DNA of 59,154 bases, from NCBI GenBank assembly GCA_903960135.1, contig CAJBZP010000087.1:1-59154 (forward strand). Reading direction: 5' to 3'. The DNA is from an uncultured Actinomycetes bacterium. Its GTDB lineage: Bacteria > Actinomycetota > Actinomycetes > S36-B12. Both the position numbers and the translations under genes were made by a program. The first letter of the stretch is position 1; every line of letters starts with the position of its first letter. Below the pieces are notes generated by a model. It saw only the letters and a program-made list of their open reading frames with translations, was not told the DNA's origin and searched no databases. This document shows positions 1 to 9,767 of this stretch, one piece after another.

Positions 1-1
1 C

Positions 2-940
2 CCATTCACTCTTATCGAAGGTATGACTATCGCTGGCATTGCCGGTGGTGCTACCAAAGGGCTGATCTACATCAGATCCGAATACCCAGATGCAATCACC
101 ACGATGAAGGCCGCCTTACTGAGCGCGCGTGAATACGGTCTGCTCGGCACCGACGTACTTAGTAGCGGTAAGACCTTTGATATTTCAGTACGAGTCGGTG
201 CGGGCTCCTATGTCTGCGGTGAAGAAACCGCAATGCTCGAAAGCCTTGAGGGCAAACGCGGAATGGTGCGCGCCAAGCCGCCGATCCCAGCCTTGCACGG
301 GCTTTTCGGTGCGCCCACCATCGTCAACAATGTGTTGACCTTGGGCACCGTGCCGATGATCTTGGCCCAAGGCGCCGCCGCCTATCAAGCCCTTGGCGCT
401 GACCGCTCTCGAGGCACCCAGGTGTTCCAACTCGCCGGCAATATCGCTCGGGGTGGGATCGTCGAGCGAGCATTCGGGATCAGCCTCCAGGAGCTGGTTG
501 AGTCGTACGGCGGCGGCACCCGCTCTGGGCGACCGGTGCGATCGGTTCAGGTGGGCGGTCCACTAGGTGCCTACTTCCCGGCGGGTGCCCTCGATGTCGC
601 GATGGATTATGAAGCCCTCATCGCCGCCGGCGGCATGCTTGGGCACGGCGGGATCGTGGTCTTCGACGACAGTGTTGATATGGCCCAGCAAGCAAGATTC
701 GCCATGGAGTTCTGCGCGAAGGAGTCATGCGGCAAGTGCACGCCGTGTCGCGTGGGATCGGTGCGCGGAACAGAAGTAATCGACAAGATCGTCAACAATA
801 TCGATCGGACCGAGAATCTCGAACTACTCAACGATTTGTGCGACCTGATGACCGATGGTTCACTATGTGCTATGGGCGGCTTGACCCCGATGCCGGTACT
901 AAGTGCGCTTCGCCAATTCCCGGAGGATTTCCAGCGATGA
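2..940 (+). CDS. NADH-quinone oxidoreductase subunit F / formate dehydrogenase beta subunit (FdsB/NuoF-like), 5' truncated by window start
   Basis: Open frame runs from the window edge; GAGSYVCGEETAMLESLEGKRG and ESCGKCTPCRVGS motifs of the NuoF/FdsB family; ends in an ATGA overlap with the next gene. Confidence 0.9.
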   Translation, partial: PFTLIEGMTIAGIAGGATKGLIYIRSEYPDAITTMKAALLSAREYGLLGTDVLSSGKTFDISVRVGAGSYVCGEETAMLESLEGKRGMVRAKPPIPALHGLFGAPTIVNNVLTLGTVPMILAQGAAAYQALGADRSRGTQVFQLAGNIARGGIVERAFGISLQELVESYGGGTRSGRPVRSVQVGGPLGAYFPAGALDVAMDYEALIAAGGMLGHGGIVVFDDSVDMAQQARFAMEFCAKESCGKCTPCRVGSVRGTEVIDKIVNNIDRTENLELLNDLCDLMTDGSLCAMGGLTPMPVLSALRQFPEDFQR

Positions 941-3900
941 CCATTATGCGCGAGCACGACTACGGTACCCCGGCCAAAGTGGGGAGCGAAACAATCACCG
1001 TCAGCGTCGATGGCCATGATGTTTGTGTACCCGCGGGCACCTCGGTTCTACGCGCGGCCAGTGAAGCAGGGATCCCGATACCAAAGCTCTGCGCAACCGA
1101 CTCGCTCGAGCCATTTGGGTCATGCCGCCTTTGCCTTGTCGAGATCGATGGCAAGAAAGGCACCCCGGCCTCCTGCACCACCCCGTGTGAGCCCGGCATG
1201 GTGGTGCACACCACTTCACCCAAACTCGATCGGCTGCGGCGGGGGGTGATGGAGCTGTACATCTCCGACCATCCACTCGACTGCCTTACTTGCCCGGCAA
1301 ATGGTGACTGCGAACTACAAGATATGGCCGGGGTGGTCGGGCTGCGCGAAGTTCGTTACGGGTATGCCGGTGAGAACCACCTTGATGCGCCAACCGACGA
1401 CAGCAATCCGTACTTCTCCTTCGACGAGAGCAAGTGCATTGTCTGCAGCCGATGCGTGCGGGCGTGCAGTGAAGTCCAAGGCACCTTCGCGCTGACCATT
1501 GAGGGGCGCGGATTCAACTCCAAAGTCAGCCCGGGTGGCCTTAGCTTCCTAGATAGTGAGTGTGTCTCCTGTGGTGCCTGCGTGCAGGCCTGCCCGACAT
1601 CAACCCTGCAAGAAAAAGCGGTGATCGAGCTCGGCACTCCCACCCGCACCGTGCTGACCACCTGCGCTTACTGCGGTGTTGGGTGCACGTTCAAAGCCGA
1701 GATGCGCGGTGACGAATTAGTTCGCATGGTGCCCTATAAGGATGGGGGTGCCAACGAAGGTCACTCCTGCGTCAAGGGTCGCTTCGCCTTCGGCTACACC
1801 ACGCACCCCGATCGAATTCTCAAGCCAATGATTAGAGAAGCCATCACCGACCCTTGGCGCGAAGTCCCATGGGAGGAGGCGATTGGCTACGCAGCCAAGC
1901 GGCTCATCGAGATTCAGAGCGAATCCGGTGTCGACAGCATCGGTGGTATCACCTCATCTAGGTGCACCAACGAGGATGTGTTTGTAGTCCAAAAGCTCGT
2001 GCGAGCAGGTTTCGGAAACAACAATGTGGATACCTGCGCTCGGGTCTGCCACTCACCTACTGGATACGGGCTTAGCAAGACCTTTGGCACCTCGGCCGGA
2101 ACACAGGACTTTAAGTCAGTTGAGAAATCCGACGTGATCTTGGTAATTGGTGCCAACCCGACCGAAGCGCATCCGGTATTTGGGTCCCGGATGAAGCGCC
2201 GCCTGCGCGCCGGTGCGAAACTGATTGTCATTGATCCGCGCCGCACCGATTTGGTTCGTTCACCACATATCGAGGCCGACTACCACCTCCAGTTGCAGCC
2301 GGGCACCAACGTTGCGGTCATCAATGCGCTCGCTCATGTCATCTTGACCGAGGGACTCCATGACAAAGCATTCGTGGCTGCGCGCTGTGATGACGAATCT
2401 TTCCAGGCGTGGGAGGAGTTCATTAGGCTCCCCAGCAACAGCCCGGAAGCAGTGGCCACCGAATCCGGGGTGCCGGCTGAAGATCTTAGAAGTGCGGCCC
2501 GCCTCTACGCCGCTGGCCCGAACTCCGCCATCTACTACGGCCTCGGGGTCACCGAGCACAGCCAAGGCTCAACCATGGTCATCGGTATGGCCAATTTGGC
2601 CATGCTCACCGGAAGTATTGGTCGCGAGGGAGTTGGGGTTAACCCACTGCGTGGGCAGAACAATGTGCAGGGCTCGTGTGACATGGGCTCCTTCCCCCAC
2701 GAGTACTCCGGCTACCGGCATGTATCGGATGATGCGGTGCGTCAGCAATTCGAGTCACTTTGGGGCCGCGAGTTGCAATCAGCACCCGGGCTGCGCATAC
2801 CTAACATGCTTGATGCGGCGGTGGTCGGAAGTTTCCGTGGCATTTACATCCAAGGCGAGGACATCGCTCAGTCTGATCCAAACACCACGCATGTGACGAA
2901 TGCGCTGGCCGCAATGGACTTAGTCATCGTGCAGGATCTGTTCCTAAACGAAACGTCGGCCTACGCTCATGTCTTCTTACCCGGAACTTCATTCTTAGAA
3001 AAGGACGGCACTTTCACCAACGCCGAACGCCGCATAAATCGAGTGCGCCCAATCATGGCTAGTCGAACAGGTAAGTCCGAATGGGAAGTAACCTGTGACC
3101 TGGCAAAAGCCCTCGGCTACCCAATGCACTACGACGATGCCTCGCAAATTATGGATGAAATCGCACAGGTCACCCCAACTTTCGCCGGTGTCTCCTTCAA
3201 GAAGCTCGATGAGCTGGGCAGTATCCAATGGCCATGCAACAGCGCGCATCCAGAGGGCACGCCGACTATGCATATCGGTGAGTTCACCCGAGGTGAAGGC
3301 CGTTTCATTGAAACCCCCTACGTACCAACCCCTGAGCGGTCAACTCGGCGCTACCCGCTGCTCCTCACCACCGGTCGTGCAGTCAGCCAGTACAACGTGG
3401 GGGCGCAAACAAGGCGGACCGCAAATGTGATCTGGCAATCTGAGGATGTCCTGGATATTCATGAAGCCGATGCACAGCTGCGTGGGGTTGCTGATGGCTC
3501 CTGGGTTGAGCTTGCCAGCCGCGTTGGCAAGACGAGGATGCGAGCACGCATCTCCGAGCGCGTGCCCCCCGGCGTCGTTTACACGACCTTTCACTTCCCG
3601 GTGAGCGGTGCCAATGTCGTGACCACCGAGTACTCGGACTGGGCGACCAACTGCCCGGAATACAAAGTCACCGCCGTCGAGGTGCGGCCTACCCTTCAGG
3701 CCGGCGGGGCGGCATCGGCCCAAGATCTAGGCCTCGAAGAGGTCCGCGTTGAGGTGCACGAGGATGCCACCGCAACTTTGGTACGTATGGCAAATGAGAT
3801 CACCTCAAATTGCAGCCACCTGCACCAACTTGCCGCCATCGAAGCCGTGGCCACCCATCTGCGGATGTATTGGACCCCGCAGATGATCGCTGACCTAACC

Positions 3901-3984
3901 GCCCATGCGGTGGCCCACCCCGAAGACCTGCAGGATGTGGCATTGGTCGCACTCGGGGAACTACCCGCAGCCATGGCCACCTGA
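937..3984 (+). CDS. NAD-dependent formate dehydrogenase alpha subunit (molybdopterin oxidoreductase, FdsA-like) with FdsD-like C-terminal extension
   Basis: N-terminal 2Fe-2S/ferredoxin-like domain, CxxCxxC clusters, NNVDTCARVCHSPTGYGL active-site region, molydopterin dinucleotide-binding C-terminal; ATG at 937 overlaps the upstream stop, so the ORF-track start at 727 is too long. Confidence 0.92.
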   Translation: MTIMREHDYGTPAKVGSETITVSVDGHDVCVPAGTSVLRAASEAGIPIPKLCATDSLEPFGSCRLCLVEIDGKKGTPASCTTPCEPGMVVHTTSPKLDRLRRGVMELYISDHPLDCLTCPANGDCELQDMAGVVGLREVRYGYAGENHLDAPTDDSNPYFSFDESKCIVCSRCVRACSEVQGTFALTIEGRGFNSKVSPGGLSFLDSECVSCGACVQACPTSTLQEKAVIELGTPTRTVLTTCAYCGVGCTFKAEMRGDELVRMVPYKDGGANEGHSCVKGRFAFGYTTHPDRILKPMIREAITDPWREVPWEEAIGYAAKRLIEIQSESGVDSIGGITSSRCTNEDVFVVQKLVRAGFGNNNVDTCARVCHSPTGYGLSKTFGTSAGTQDFKSVEKSDVILVIGANPTEAHPVFGSRMKRRLRAGAKLIVIDPRRTDLVRSPHIEADYHLQLQPGTNVAVINALAHVILTEGLHDKAFVAARCDDESFQAWEEFIRLPSNSPEAVATESGVPAEDLRSAARLYAAGPNSAIYYGLGVTEHSQGSTMVIGMANLAMLTGSIGREGVGVNPLRGQNNVQGSCDMGSFPHEYSGYRHVSDDAVRQQFESLWGRELQSAPGLRIPNMLDAAVVGSFRGIYIQGEDIAQSDPNTTHVTNALAAMDLVIVQDLFLNETSAYAHVFLPGTSFLEKDGTFTNAERRINRVRPIMASRTGKSEWEVTCDLAKALGYPMHYDDASQIMDEIAQVTPTFAGVSFKKLDELGSIQWPCNSAHPEGTPTMHIGEFTRGEGRFIETPYVPTPERSTRRYPLLLTTGRAVSQYNVGAQTRRTANVIWQSEDVLDIHEADAQLRGVADGSWVELASRVGKTRMRARISERVPPGVVYTTFHFPVSGANVVTTEYSDWATNCPEYKVTAVEVRPTLQAGGAASAQDLGLEEVRVEVHEDATATLVRMANEITSNCSHLHQLAAIEAVATHLRMYWTPQMIADLTAHAVAHPEDLQDVALVALGELPAAMAT

Positions 3985-4055
3985 TTCGACTACGCTCAGG
4001 CTCTAGCATCGCTTTGGCAGCATCTTGAGTTGATTCACGTCTGCATGGAGGTACC

Positions 4056-6263
4056 GTGCTTCTTCGCGCCGTAATCGGGGTGCTTCTCACCGTAATTTTG
4101 CTTGGCCTCGCGGCGAAGCGTGGGCTCTTTCTCTTCACCTTGGTGCGCACCGGCAATCCAGCCGTTGGCCGCACCCAGAACGCACCTAAGCGAGTCGAGG
4201 CCGAGGCCACCGAGGTACTGGGGCAGCGCAAATTACTTAAGTGGGCGGTGCCTGGTATCGCGCACGTTTTCGCCTTCTGGGGCTTCTTGGTCCTTGGCCT
4301 GACGATATTGGAGGCCTACGGCGCCCTGTTCATCGCGGACTTTGGGATTCCCGTTGTCGGGCGTTGGGCGATCATTGGCTTCCTTGAGGATCTCTTTGGC
4401 GTACTTGTTCTAATCGGCATCGGCTTATTCGCGATCATTCGACTTACCAACAACCCCGCCAAGGAAGGTCGTTCATCACGGTTCTTCGGCAGCCATACCA
4501 AGGGCGCTTGGCTCATTTTATTCATGATCTTCAACGTGGTCTGGACCTTGTTCCTCTACCGAGGCGCGCAAGCGGCACTTGGCAACCTCCCGTTTGAAAG
4601 TGGGGCCTTCTTCTCCGACTGGATCGGCACCTGGTTCTCGGGATTGAGCGAGGAGACCCTGGTCATCATCGAGACCGTTGGCATCTGGTTGCAAATCGGT
4701 GTCGTGCTCGTCTTCTTGCTGATCGTGCTGTACTCCAAGCACCTGCATATCGCGACGGCACCGGTGAACGTCTACACCTCGCGCCGCCCCGATGCCCTCG
4801 GCCCATTGCTGCCTATCTACTACCAAGGTGCGCCGGTCAATTTCGAGGATCCGCCCGATGATGCGCTGTTTGGCAAAGGCCACATCTCAGACTTCACTTG
4901 GAAGAACTACATCGACTTCATGGCCTGCACCGAATGTGGTCGGTGCCAGTCACAGTGTCCGGCTTGGAATACCGGCAAGCCGCTCAGCCCCAAACTCCTG
5001 ATCATGGATTTGCGCGAGAACCTCTTCGCATCGGCTCCTTATCTCGAGGCCGGGCGCCTGTTCAGTAAATATCAGGGGAAGGTGGCCGAGCCGGGTGAGT
5101 TGCTGCCCGAAGCCCTCGCCTATGTATCACCCGAGGTTCAAGGGGAAGTGCAGCGGCCGTTTATTGGCTCGCGCGAAGGCAGCGAGCACTCCGGTGATGA
5201 TGGCTACACCTTCGACGGCCACCGCACCACCGGCCTTGACCTGCCAATAATCGACGAGGCCGCGCTTTGGAGTTGCACGATGTGCGGGGCCTGCGTCAAT
5301 CAGTGCCCGGTCGATATTGAGCATATTGACCATATCGCCGACATGCGTCGCAATCAGGTCATGATCGCAACTGAGTTTCCAAGCGAGCTCAACGGGATGT
5401 TCAAGAACATCGAGGCCAAGGGTAACCCGTGGGGCATGAATGCCGCTGATCGAAACGGCTGGATCACCGAGGTTGACTTCGAGGTCAATATCTTCGGGGG
5501 CAATGGCGAGGATGTCATCCCCGAGGACGTCGACTACCTATTTTGGGTTGGCTGCGCGGGCGCCTTCGAAGATCGAGCCAAGCGCACCACCAAAGCGGTT
5601 GCAGAGTTGCTGCATATCGCTGGGGTGAACTTCATGGTGCTAGGTGAAGGCGAAACTTGCACCGGTGATCCGGCACGCCGAGCAGGTAATGAATTCCTCT
5701 TCCAGATGCAGGGCATGCAAAATGTCGAGGTACTAAACGAGATCAAGGCGAAGAAAATCGTCGTTACCTGCCCCCACTGCTTAAACACCCTCAAGCGCGA
5801 GTATCCGCAACTTGGTGGCAACTACGAAGTAGTTCACCACACGCAGTTGCTCAATGATCTGGTCAAGGCCGGTCGCTTGACACCCGTCAGCAAGATCGAA
5901 GAGAAAGTCACCTACCACGATCCGTGCTATCTGGGTCGTCATAACAAGGTATATGTGCCACCGCGCGACCTAATTGATGCCACCGGCGTTGACAGAGTCG
6001 AGATGGAACGCCATGGCGATAAGTCCTTCTGCTGCGGCGCCGGTGGTGCCCGCATGTGGATGGAAGAAAAGATCGGTACCAAGGTGAACATGAATCGCGG
6101 TGATGAGGCCATCGCGACCGGGGCCGCCAAGATTGCCGTTGCCTGTCCGTTCTGTTCGGTGATGCTCAATGACGCAGTGACCACCCGGCAGCAAGAAGGT
6201 GGCGCTCTTGGCGTGGAGGTTGTCGACGTTGCGACGCTGCTGCTGTCAGCAAGCAAGGGCTAG
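4056..6263 (+). CDS. Membrane-associated heterodisulfide reductase-related (Fe-S) oxidoreductase (HdrD/Rv0338c-like)
   Basis: N-terminal TM helices, two CxxCxxCxxxCP motifs (CTECGRCQSQCP, CTMCGACVNQCP), two CCG domains (DPCYLGRHN, SFCCGAGGARMW); GTG start with GGAGG upstream. Confidence 0.88.
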   Translation: MLLRAVIGVLLTVILLGLAAKRGLFLFTLVRTGNPAVGRTQNAPKRVEAEATEVLGQRKLLKWAVPGIAHVFAFWGFLVLGLTILEAYGALFIADFGIPVVGRWAIIGFLEDLFGVLVLIGIGLFAIIRLTNNPAKEGRSSRFFGSHTKGAWLILFMIFNVVWTLFLYRGAQAALGNLPFESGAFFSDWIGTWFSGLSEETLVIIETVGIWLQIGVVLVFLLIVLYSKHLHIATAPVNVYTSRRPDALGPLLPIYYQGAPVNFEDPPDDALFGKGHISDFTWKNYIDFMACTECGRCQSQCPAWNTGKPLSPKLLIMDLRENLFASAPYLEAGRLFSKYQGKVAEPGELLPEALAYVSPEVQGEVQRPFIGSREGSEHSGDDGYTFDGHRTTGLDLPIIDEAALWSCTMCGACVNQCPVDIEHIDHIADMRRNQVMIATEFPSELNGMFKNIEAKGNPWGMNAADRNGWITEVDFEVNIFGGNGEDVIPEDVDYLFWVGCAGAFEDRAKRTTKAVAELLHIAGVNFMVLGEGETCTGDPARRAGNEFLFQMQGMQNVEVLNEIKAKKIVVTCPHCLNTLKREYPQLGGNYEVVHHTQLLNDLVKAGRLTPVSKIEEKVTYHDPCYLGRHNKVYVPPRDLIDATGVDRVEMERHGDKSFCCGAGGARMWMEEKIGTKVNMNRGDEAIATGAAKIAVACPFCSVMLNDAVTTRQQEGGALGVEVVDVATLLLSASKG

Positions 6264-6269
6264 CTGCAA

Positions 6270-6608
6270 CTATCCAGCTTTAACCCGGGCTTCGAAATCC
6301 GCTTCAACTGACGTCTCGACGTGATCCTCGTGCGGCACTAAGCGCAAGTCGACATCTAATGCCACTAATAGCCGGGTTAGTGTCGCGGTGGTAGGTGAGG
6401 TTAATCCGCTTTCAATTCGACTTATTTCGCACTGGGTGACCCCGGAAATTCGAGTCAGGGCCGCCTGAGTCAGGTGGCGTGCCTTTCGCGCATGGGCCAA
6501 TTCCGCGCACAGGCCCAGGGCTTTCGCGCGCGCGCGGTGATCAAGTAGCTCAGCAGGTGACATGCCGTCCTCAACTTCAGCTACGAAACTTCGCCAACTA
6601 GGTGCCAT
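6270..6608 (-). CDS. XRE-family antitoxin (HigA-like)
   Basis: HTH: LTQAALTRISGVTQCEISRIESGLTSPTTATLTRLLVALD; directly downstream of a RelE/HigB-like toxin. Confidence 0.82.
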   Translation of the reverse strand: MAPSWRSFVAEVEDGMSPAELLDHRARAKALGLCAELAHARKARHLTQAALTRISGVTQCEISRIESGLTSPTTATLTRLLVALDVDLRLVPHEDHVETSVEADFEARVKAG

Positions 6609-6643
6609 AACCCCTCCCTGATTATACAGAAATCTATATATTA

Positions 6644-6979
6644 TCAGATGTTTCTTTGTTGTCCAAATTCCCGAAGCCGACCCCGTGCGGTCACGATTTC
6701 GCGTTGTTGGCGTCGCTTACTTGGGTCGCGCCCTTTGTCATAGCCACCCAATATGAGAACCTGCCGACTCCCATGAAAATGCACGAAGACCCGCAAGCGA
6801 GCCTCCTGCCCAACGCCCGAAAGTCGCCCACGAATTCGTAACTCAACGAGTCCACTTCCCAATGACTTGAGCAATGGCGTCTCCAATAACATCGGGCCTC
6901 TCACCTCAACGGTTTCTGCGACGAAACTAGCAACCAATTCACGTTTTGCAGGCGATAGTTCGTTCAGCCATCTGCCCAC
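6644..6979 (-). CDS. RelE/HigB (Gp49/DUF891) family toxin; N-terminal homology continues upstream of the first usable start
   Basis: ETPLLKSLGSGLVELRI...RVFVHFHGSRQVLILGGYDKGRDPS is characteristic of the Gp49-like toxin family; upstream frame reads TISFYVDEYGRVPVGRWL. Confidence 0.78.
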   Translation of the reverse strand: MGRWLNELSPAKRELVASFVAETVEVRGPMLLETPLLKSLGSGLVELRIRGRLSGVGQEARLRVFVHFHGSRQVLILGGYDKGRDPSKRRQQREIVTARGRLREFGQQRNI

Positions 6980-7094
6980 AGGGACACGCCCATACTCATC
7001 AACATAGAAGGAGATTGTTCAGGTCACGCGTTAAGAATCAGCGAGCCTTCACCAACTCACCAGCACCAATGTTCGGGCTGTGGATGGCTAGTCG

Positions 7095-7670
7095 CTAAAC
7101 GTCAGTGCGGTGGAACTTCGCAAATGACCGACTAGCTGTCGGCCCGCGCTGGCCTTGATACCGCGAGCCATATTTCTCGGAGCCGTACGGGTGCTCCGCC
7201 GGGCTAGAGAGTCGGAACAAGCACAGCTGGCCGATCTTCATGCCGGGATACAACATGATCGGCAAGGTCGCGACATTGGAAAGTTCAAGGGTGACATGGC
7301 CGGAGAACCCTGGGTCAATGAACCCAGCCGTGGAATGGGTCAGCAGACCGAGGCGGCCAAGTGACGACTTGCCTTCTAGCCGCCCGGCGATGTCATCCGG
7401 CAATGTCACAACCTCGTAGGTTGACCCAAGGACGAACTCACCGGGGTGCAAGATGAATGGATCATTACCTTCGGGCTCAATCAATCGTGTTAGCTCTGGT
7501 TGCTCGATGCTGGGATCAATATGCGGGTAGCGATGATTCTCAAAAACCCGGAAGAGGCGATCAAGGCGCACGTCGATACTGGATGGCTGAATCATTCCCG
7601 GATCAAAGGGCTCGATGGCCACGCGAGCGGCGGCTATCTCAGCCTTGATATCCCGATCCGAAAGAAGCAC
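7095..7670 (-). CDS. dcd: dCTP deaminase
   Basis: [12 protein letters not shown]...PSSIDVRL...[34 protein letters not shown] motifs. Confidence 0.97.
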   Translation of the reverse strand: MLLSDRDIKAEIAAARVAIEPFDPGMIQPSSIDVRLDRLFRVFENHRYPHIDPSIEQPELTRLIEPEGNDPFILHPGEFVLGSTYEVVTLPDDIAGRLEGKSSLGRLGLLTHSTAGFIDPGFSGHVTLELSNVATLPIMLYPGMKIGQLCLFRLSSPAEHPYGSEKYGSRYQGQRGPTASRSFAKFHRTDV

Positions 7671-7712
7671 CCGCGAAGGGTACCAACACCTGGCACTACC
7701 TGGTGAGTTGAT

Positions 7713-8105
7713 CTAGCTGTCGAATGCCGATAGGTCATCTGGGGCGTCGGCGGCGCAGGCCTCAAGGGCGGCCAGCGGCACAATTGACAGCGCCTGCTCA
7801 TTGGTTGCCCGTAGTAACACCGGCGACGAAACACCGGCTTCGTAGGACTGCAGCCACCGCCCCGCGCATACCGCCCACCGATCCCCGGCGGTAAGGCCCG
7901 GGAAGCCGTACTGGGGCACCGGGGTGCTGAGGTCATTACCTATTGCCTGTTGATGCTCGAGAAACTCAGTGGTAACCACCACGCAGACGGTATGTGAGCC
8001 AAGATCATCGGGCCCCGTGTTGCAAAAGCCATCACGGTAGAACCCGGTTAACGGCTCAAGACTGCAAATCTCTAGATCGGACCCAAGCACATTGTGTTGC
8101 CCCAT
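7713..8105 (-). CDS. DUF2237 family protein
   Basis: NVLGSDLEICSLEPLTGFYRDGFCNTGPDDLGSHTVCVVVTTEFL..GNDLSTPVPQYGFPGLTAGDRWAVCAGRW. Confidence 0.88.
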   Translation of the reverse strand: MGQHNVLGSDLEICSLEPLTGFYRDGFCNTGPDDLGSHTVCVVVTTEFLEHQQAIGNDLSTPVPQYGFPGLTAGDRWAVCAGRWLQSYEAGVSSPVLLRATNEQALSIVPLAALEACAADAPDDLSAFDS

Positions 8106-8130
8106 GACTGAAAACTACCGCGTTAAGCGA

Positions 8131-8865
8131 TTATTCGCTGACGATTTCGGCGGGGACACCGAGCATCACATCAGGCCTCGGCAAGTTCACCAGGTAAATC
8201 GTAGCAAGGACCATGAGCACTAAGCCAAGGCCGATCAACCCATACCGCAGGGAAACCATCGTGAAAGTGCTACCAATCCCGACGAGGAACAAGACGCCGG
8301 CTAGCAGCACCGTGAGTCGAATGTATTTATCGGACATGATCCCCAGTTCTACCCCTTCGAGATGACTTGCCTCCGCCTTTGCCTTCAAGACATTGCTCTC
8401 ATCAATTAGCGGTCGCGTGTACTCCGCCATGTCGAATGGGGTCGCAGGTGCATCGAAATTTGTCTCGGGATTGGTTGCCAGCCACGCCCTAAAGGCGATT
8501 TCTAGATCGGGTTGAAATCGCTGCTCCGCGAACGCGATTGCGCTCGAGTCACCTGACGTCTTCGCCTGCAACCAGGCAAAGAAAGCGGACTCGTCGAAAT
8601 TCTGTTCTTCATTGGATTCAATTGCCTTGGCGGCCGCATCGGTATCGGCAATCGACGATTCCGCAAAGGCCACTCGGGATTCAGTTCCATAGGCAGCAGC
8701 CGCGAACCCCGACCACGCCGCCATCACTGTCACAATGGCCAGCAGAACTGCTTCCGCAATCTGCACGATGCGCCAGTGCCCGGCCGGCTGCCCGTGCGCA
8801 TTGGTGTGCTGTTGGTGCCGGTGGGCCTCGTGTGCCACCTCAACCGGCGACAGTGACTCTCCCAT
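8131..8865 (-). CDS. Membrane protein of unknown function (start probably at internal Met, MGESLSPVEVAHEAH)
   Basis: TM segments at the N-terminus (AVLLAIVTVMAAWSGFAAAAYG) and C-terminus; ORF-track start at 8919 is possible but less likely. Confidence 0.65.
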   Translation of the reverse strand: MGESLSPVEVAHEAHRHQQHTNAHGQPAGHWRIVQIAEAVLLAIVTVMAAWSGFAAAAYGTESRVAFAESSIADTDAAAKAIESNEEQNFDESAFFAWLQAKTSGDSSAIAFAEQRFQPDLEIAFRAWLATNPETNFDAPATPFDMAEYTRPLIDESNVLKAKAEASHLEGVELGIMSDKYIRLTVLLAGVLFLVGIGSTFTMVSLRYGLIGLGLVLMVLATIYLVNLPRPDVMLGVPAEIVSE

Positions 8866-8933
8866 TGCTACCCCAGCCCTTAGTGATTCCGATGCTGCAC
8901 GACCAAGTTGCCTTGCCAATTATGCTACCGACT

Positions 8934-9635
8934 ATGTCGACCAGTGAGTCCGCCATCAATCCGGCCGAGGAGGCGCCCGCGCCCGGGCCCGCGGATCGCC
9001 TGCGCGAGCGGCTTACCCACGGCCGCGGCCGCTACTCGGTAATCGCCGGCACCTTGACTATCTGGGTGATGGACACATTGCTATCGCGGCGCTTGGAGAT
9101 GAGCGGAGCCGTAACCGGATCAACGGCCGATGTTGTTCGCACCTTGGAGACCGCGAGCACCGTTTTGTTCGTCTTTACATCCATCGGAATAATCGTCGCC
9201 CTGCTGAAACCTTATCCCCGAGCCCTTTTCCCAATAGCCGCTATCTATTTAACGTTCTCGGTTGTTCAAGTCATCGCGAACGTCATCTCGATGTTGAGTA
9301 CCGCCCATTCAACCTCGGGAGTCGGGCTGGGCAGCCTTTGGGATGTTGGCGCGGTTTACGCGATGAGTGTCACCGTGTTCATGTTCGTCTACCTACTTCT
9401 AGATTTAGCCACCCCCGGCGGCGCATTTGTCTGGCCAGCCCGTGACGGCCAACCCCCGCCCACACCTAACCTTTTCGACTACCTATTCATCTCACTCAAC
9501 GTGAACTCAACCTACGGGCCGACCTCAGAAGCGGTCATGTCACGCCCCACCAAGCTCATCATGGCAATGCAGGTACTACTCGCCATCTTGATGCTCACCG
9601 TGCTTATCTCCCGGGCCGTCGCAGCGACCTCTTAG
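8934..9635 (+). CDS. DUF1345-like multi-pass membrane protein
   Basis: TM-rich; FDYLFISLNVNSTYGPTSEAVMSRPTKLIMAMQVLLAILMLTVLISRAV resembles the C-terminus of DUF1345/ion channel-like proteins; ATG at 8934 in the 8538 frame. Confidence 0.6.
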   Translation: MSTSESAINPAEEAPAPGPADRLRERLTHGRGRYSVIAGTLTIWVMDTLLSRRLEMSGAVTGSTADVVRTLETASTVLFVFTSIGIIVALLKPYPRALFPIAAIYLTFSVVQVIANVISMLSTAHSTSGVGLGSLWDVGAVYAMSVTVFMFVYLLLDLATPGGAFVWPARDGQPPPTPNLFDYLFISLNVNSTYGPTSEAVMSRPTKLIMAMQVLLAILMLTVLISRAVAATS

Positions 9636-9679
9636 TCACTTGGAGCCGCGCCGGCCTGGCAGGTACGCTGGTGGCCTTC

Positions 9680-9750
9680 GCGGGCGTAGCTCAGTGGTAG
9701 AGCGCTAGCTTCCCAAGCTAGATATGCGGGTTCGATTCCCGTCGCCCGCT
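9680..9750 (+). tRNA. tRNA-Gly (anticodon CCC)
   Basis: GCGGGCG acceptor pairing with CGCCCGC, GCTC/GAGC D-arm, CTAGC-TTCCCAA-GCTAG anticodon arm, GCGGG-TTCGATT-CCCGT T-arm; discriminator T; no encoded CCA. Confidence 0.95.
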
Positions 9751-9767
9751 CAGAATGGGCGTGTGCT

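Noticed and set aside
937-3984. Selenocysteine formate dehydrogenase
   Set aside because: The active-site region reads CARVCHSPT with Cys codons and no in-frame TGA; this is the Cys type.
6270-6979. Phage Gp49-like toxin as evidence for prophage
   Set aside because: This family is mainly a chromosomal toxin-antitoxin component; no other phage genes are nearby.
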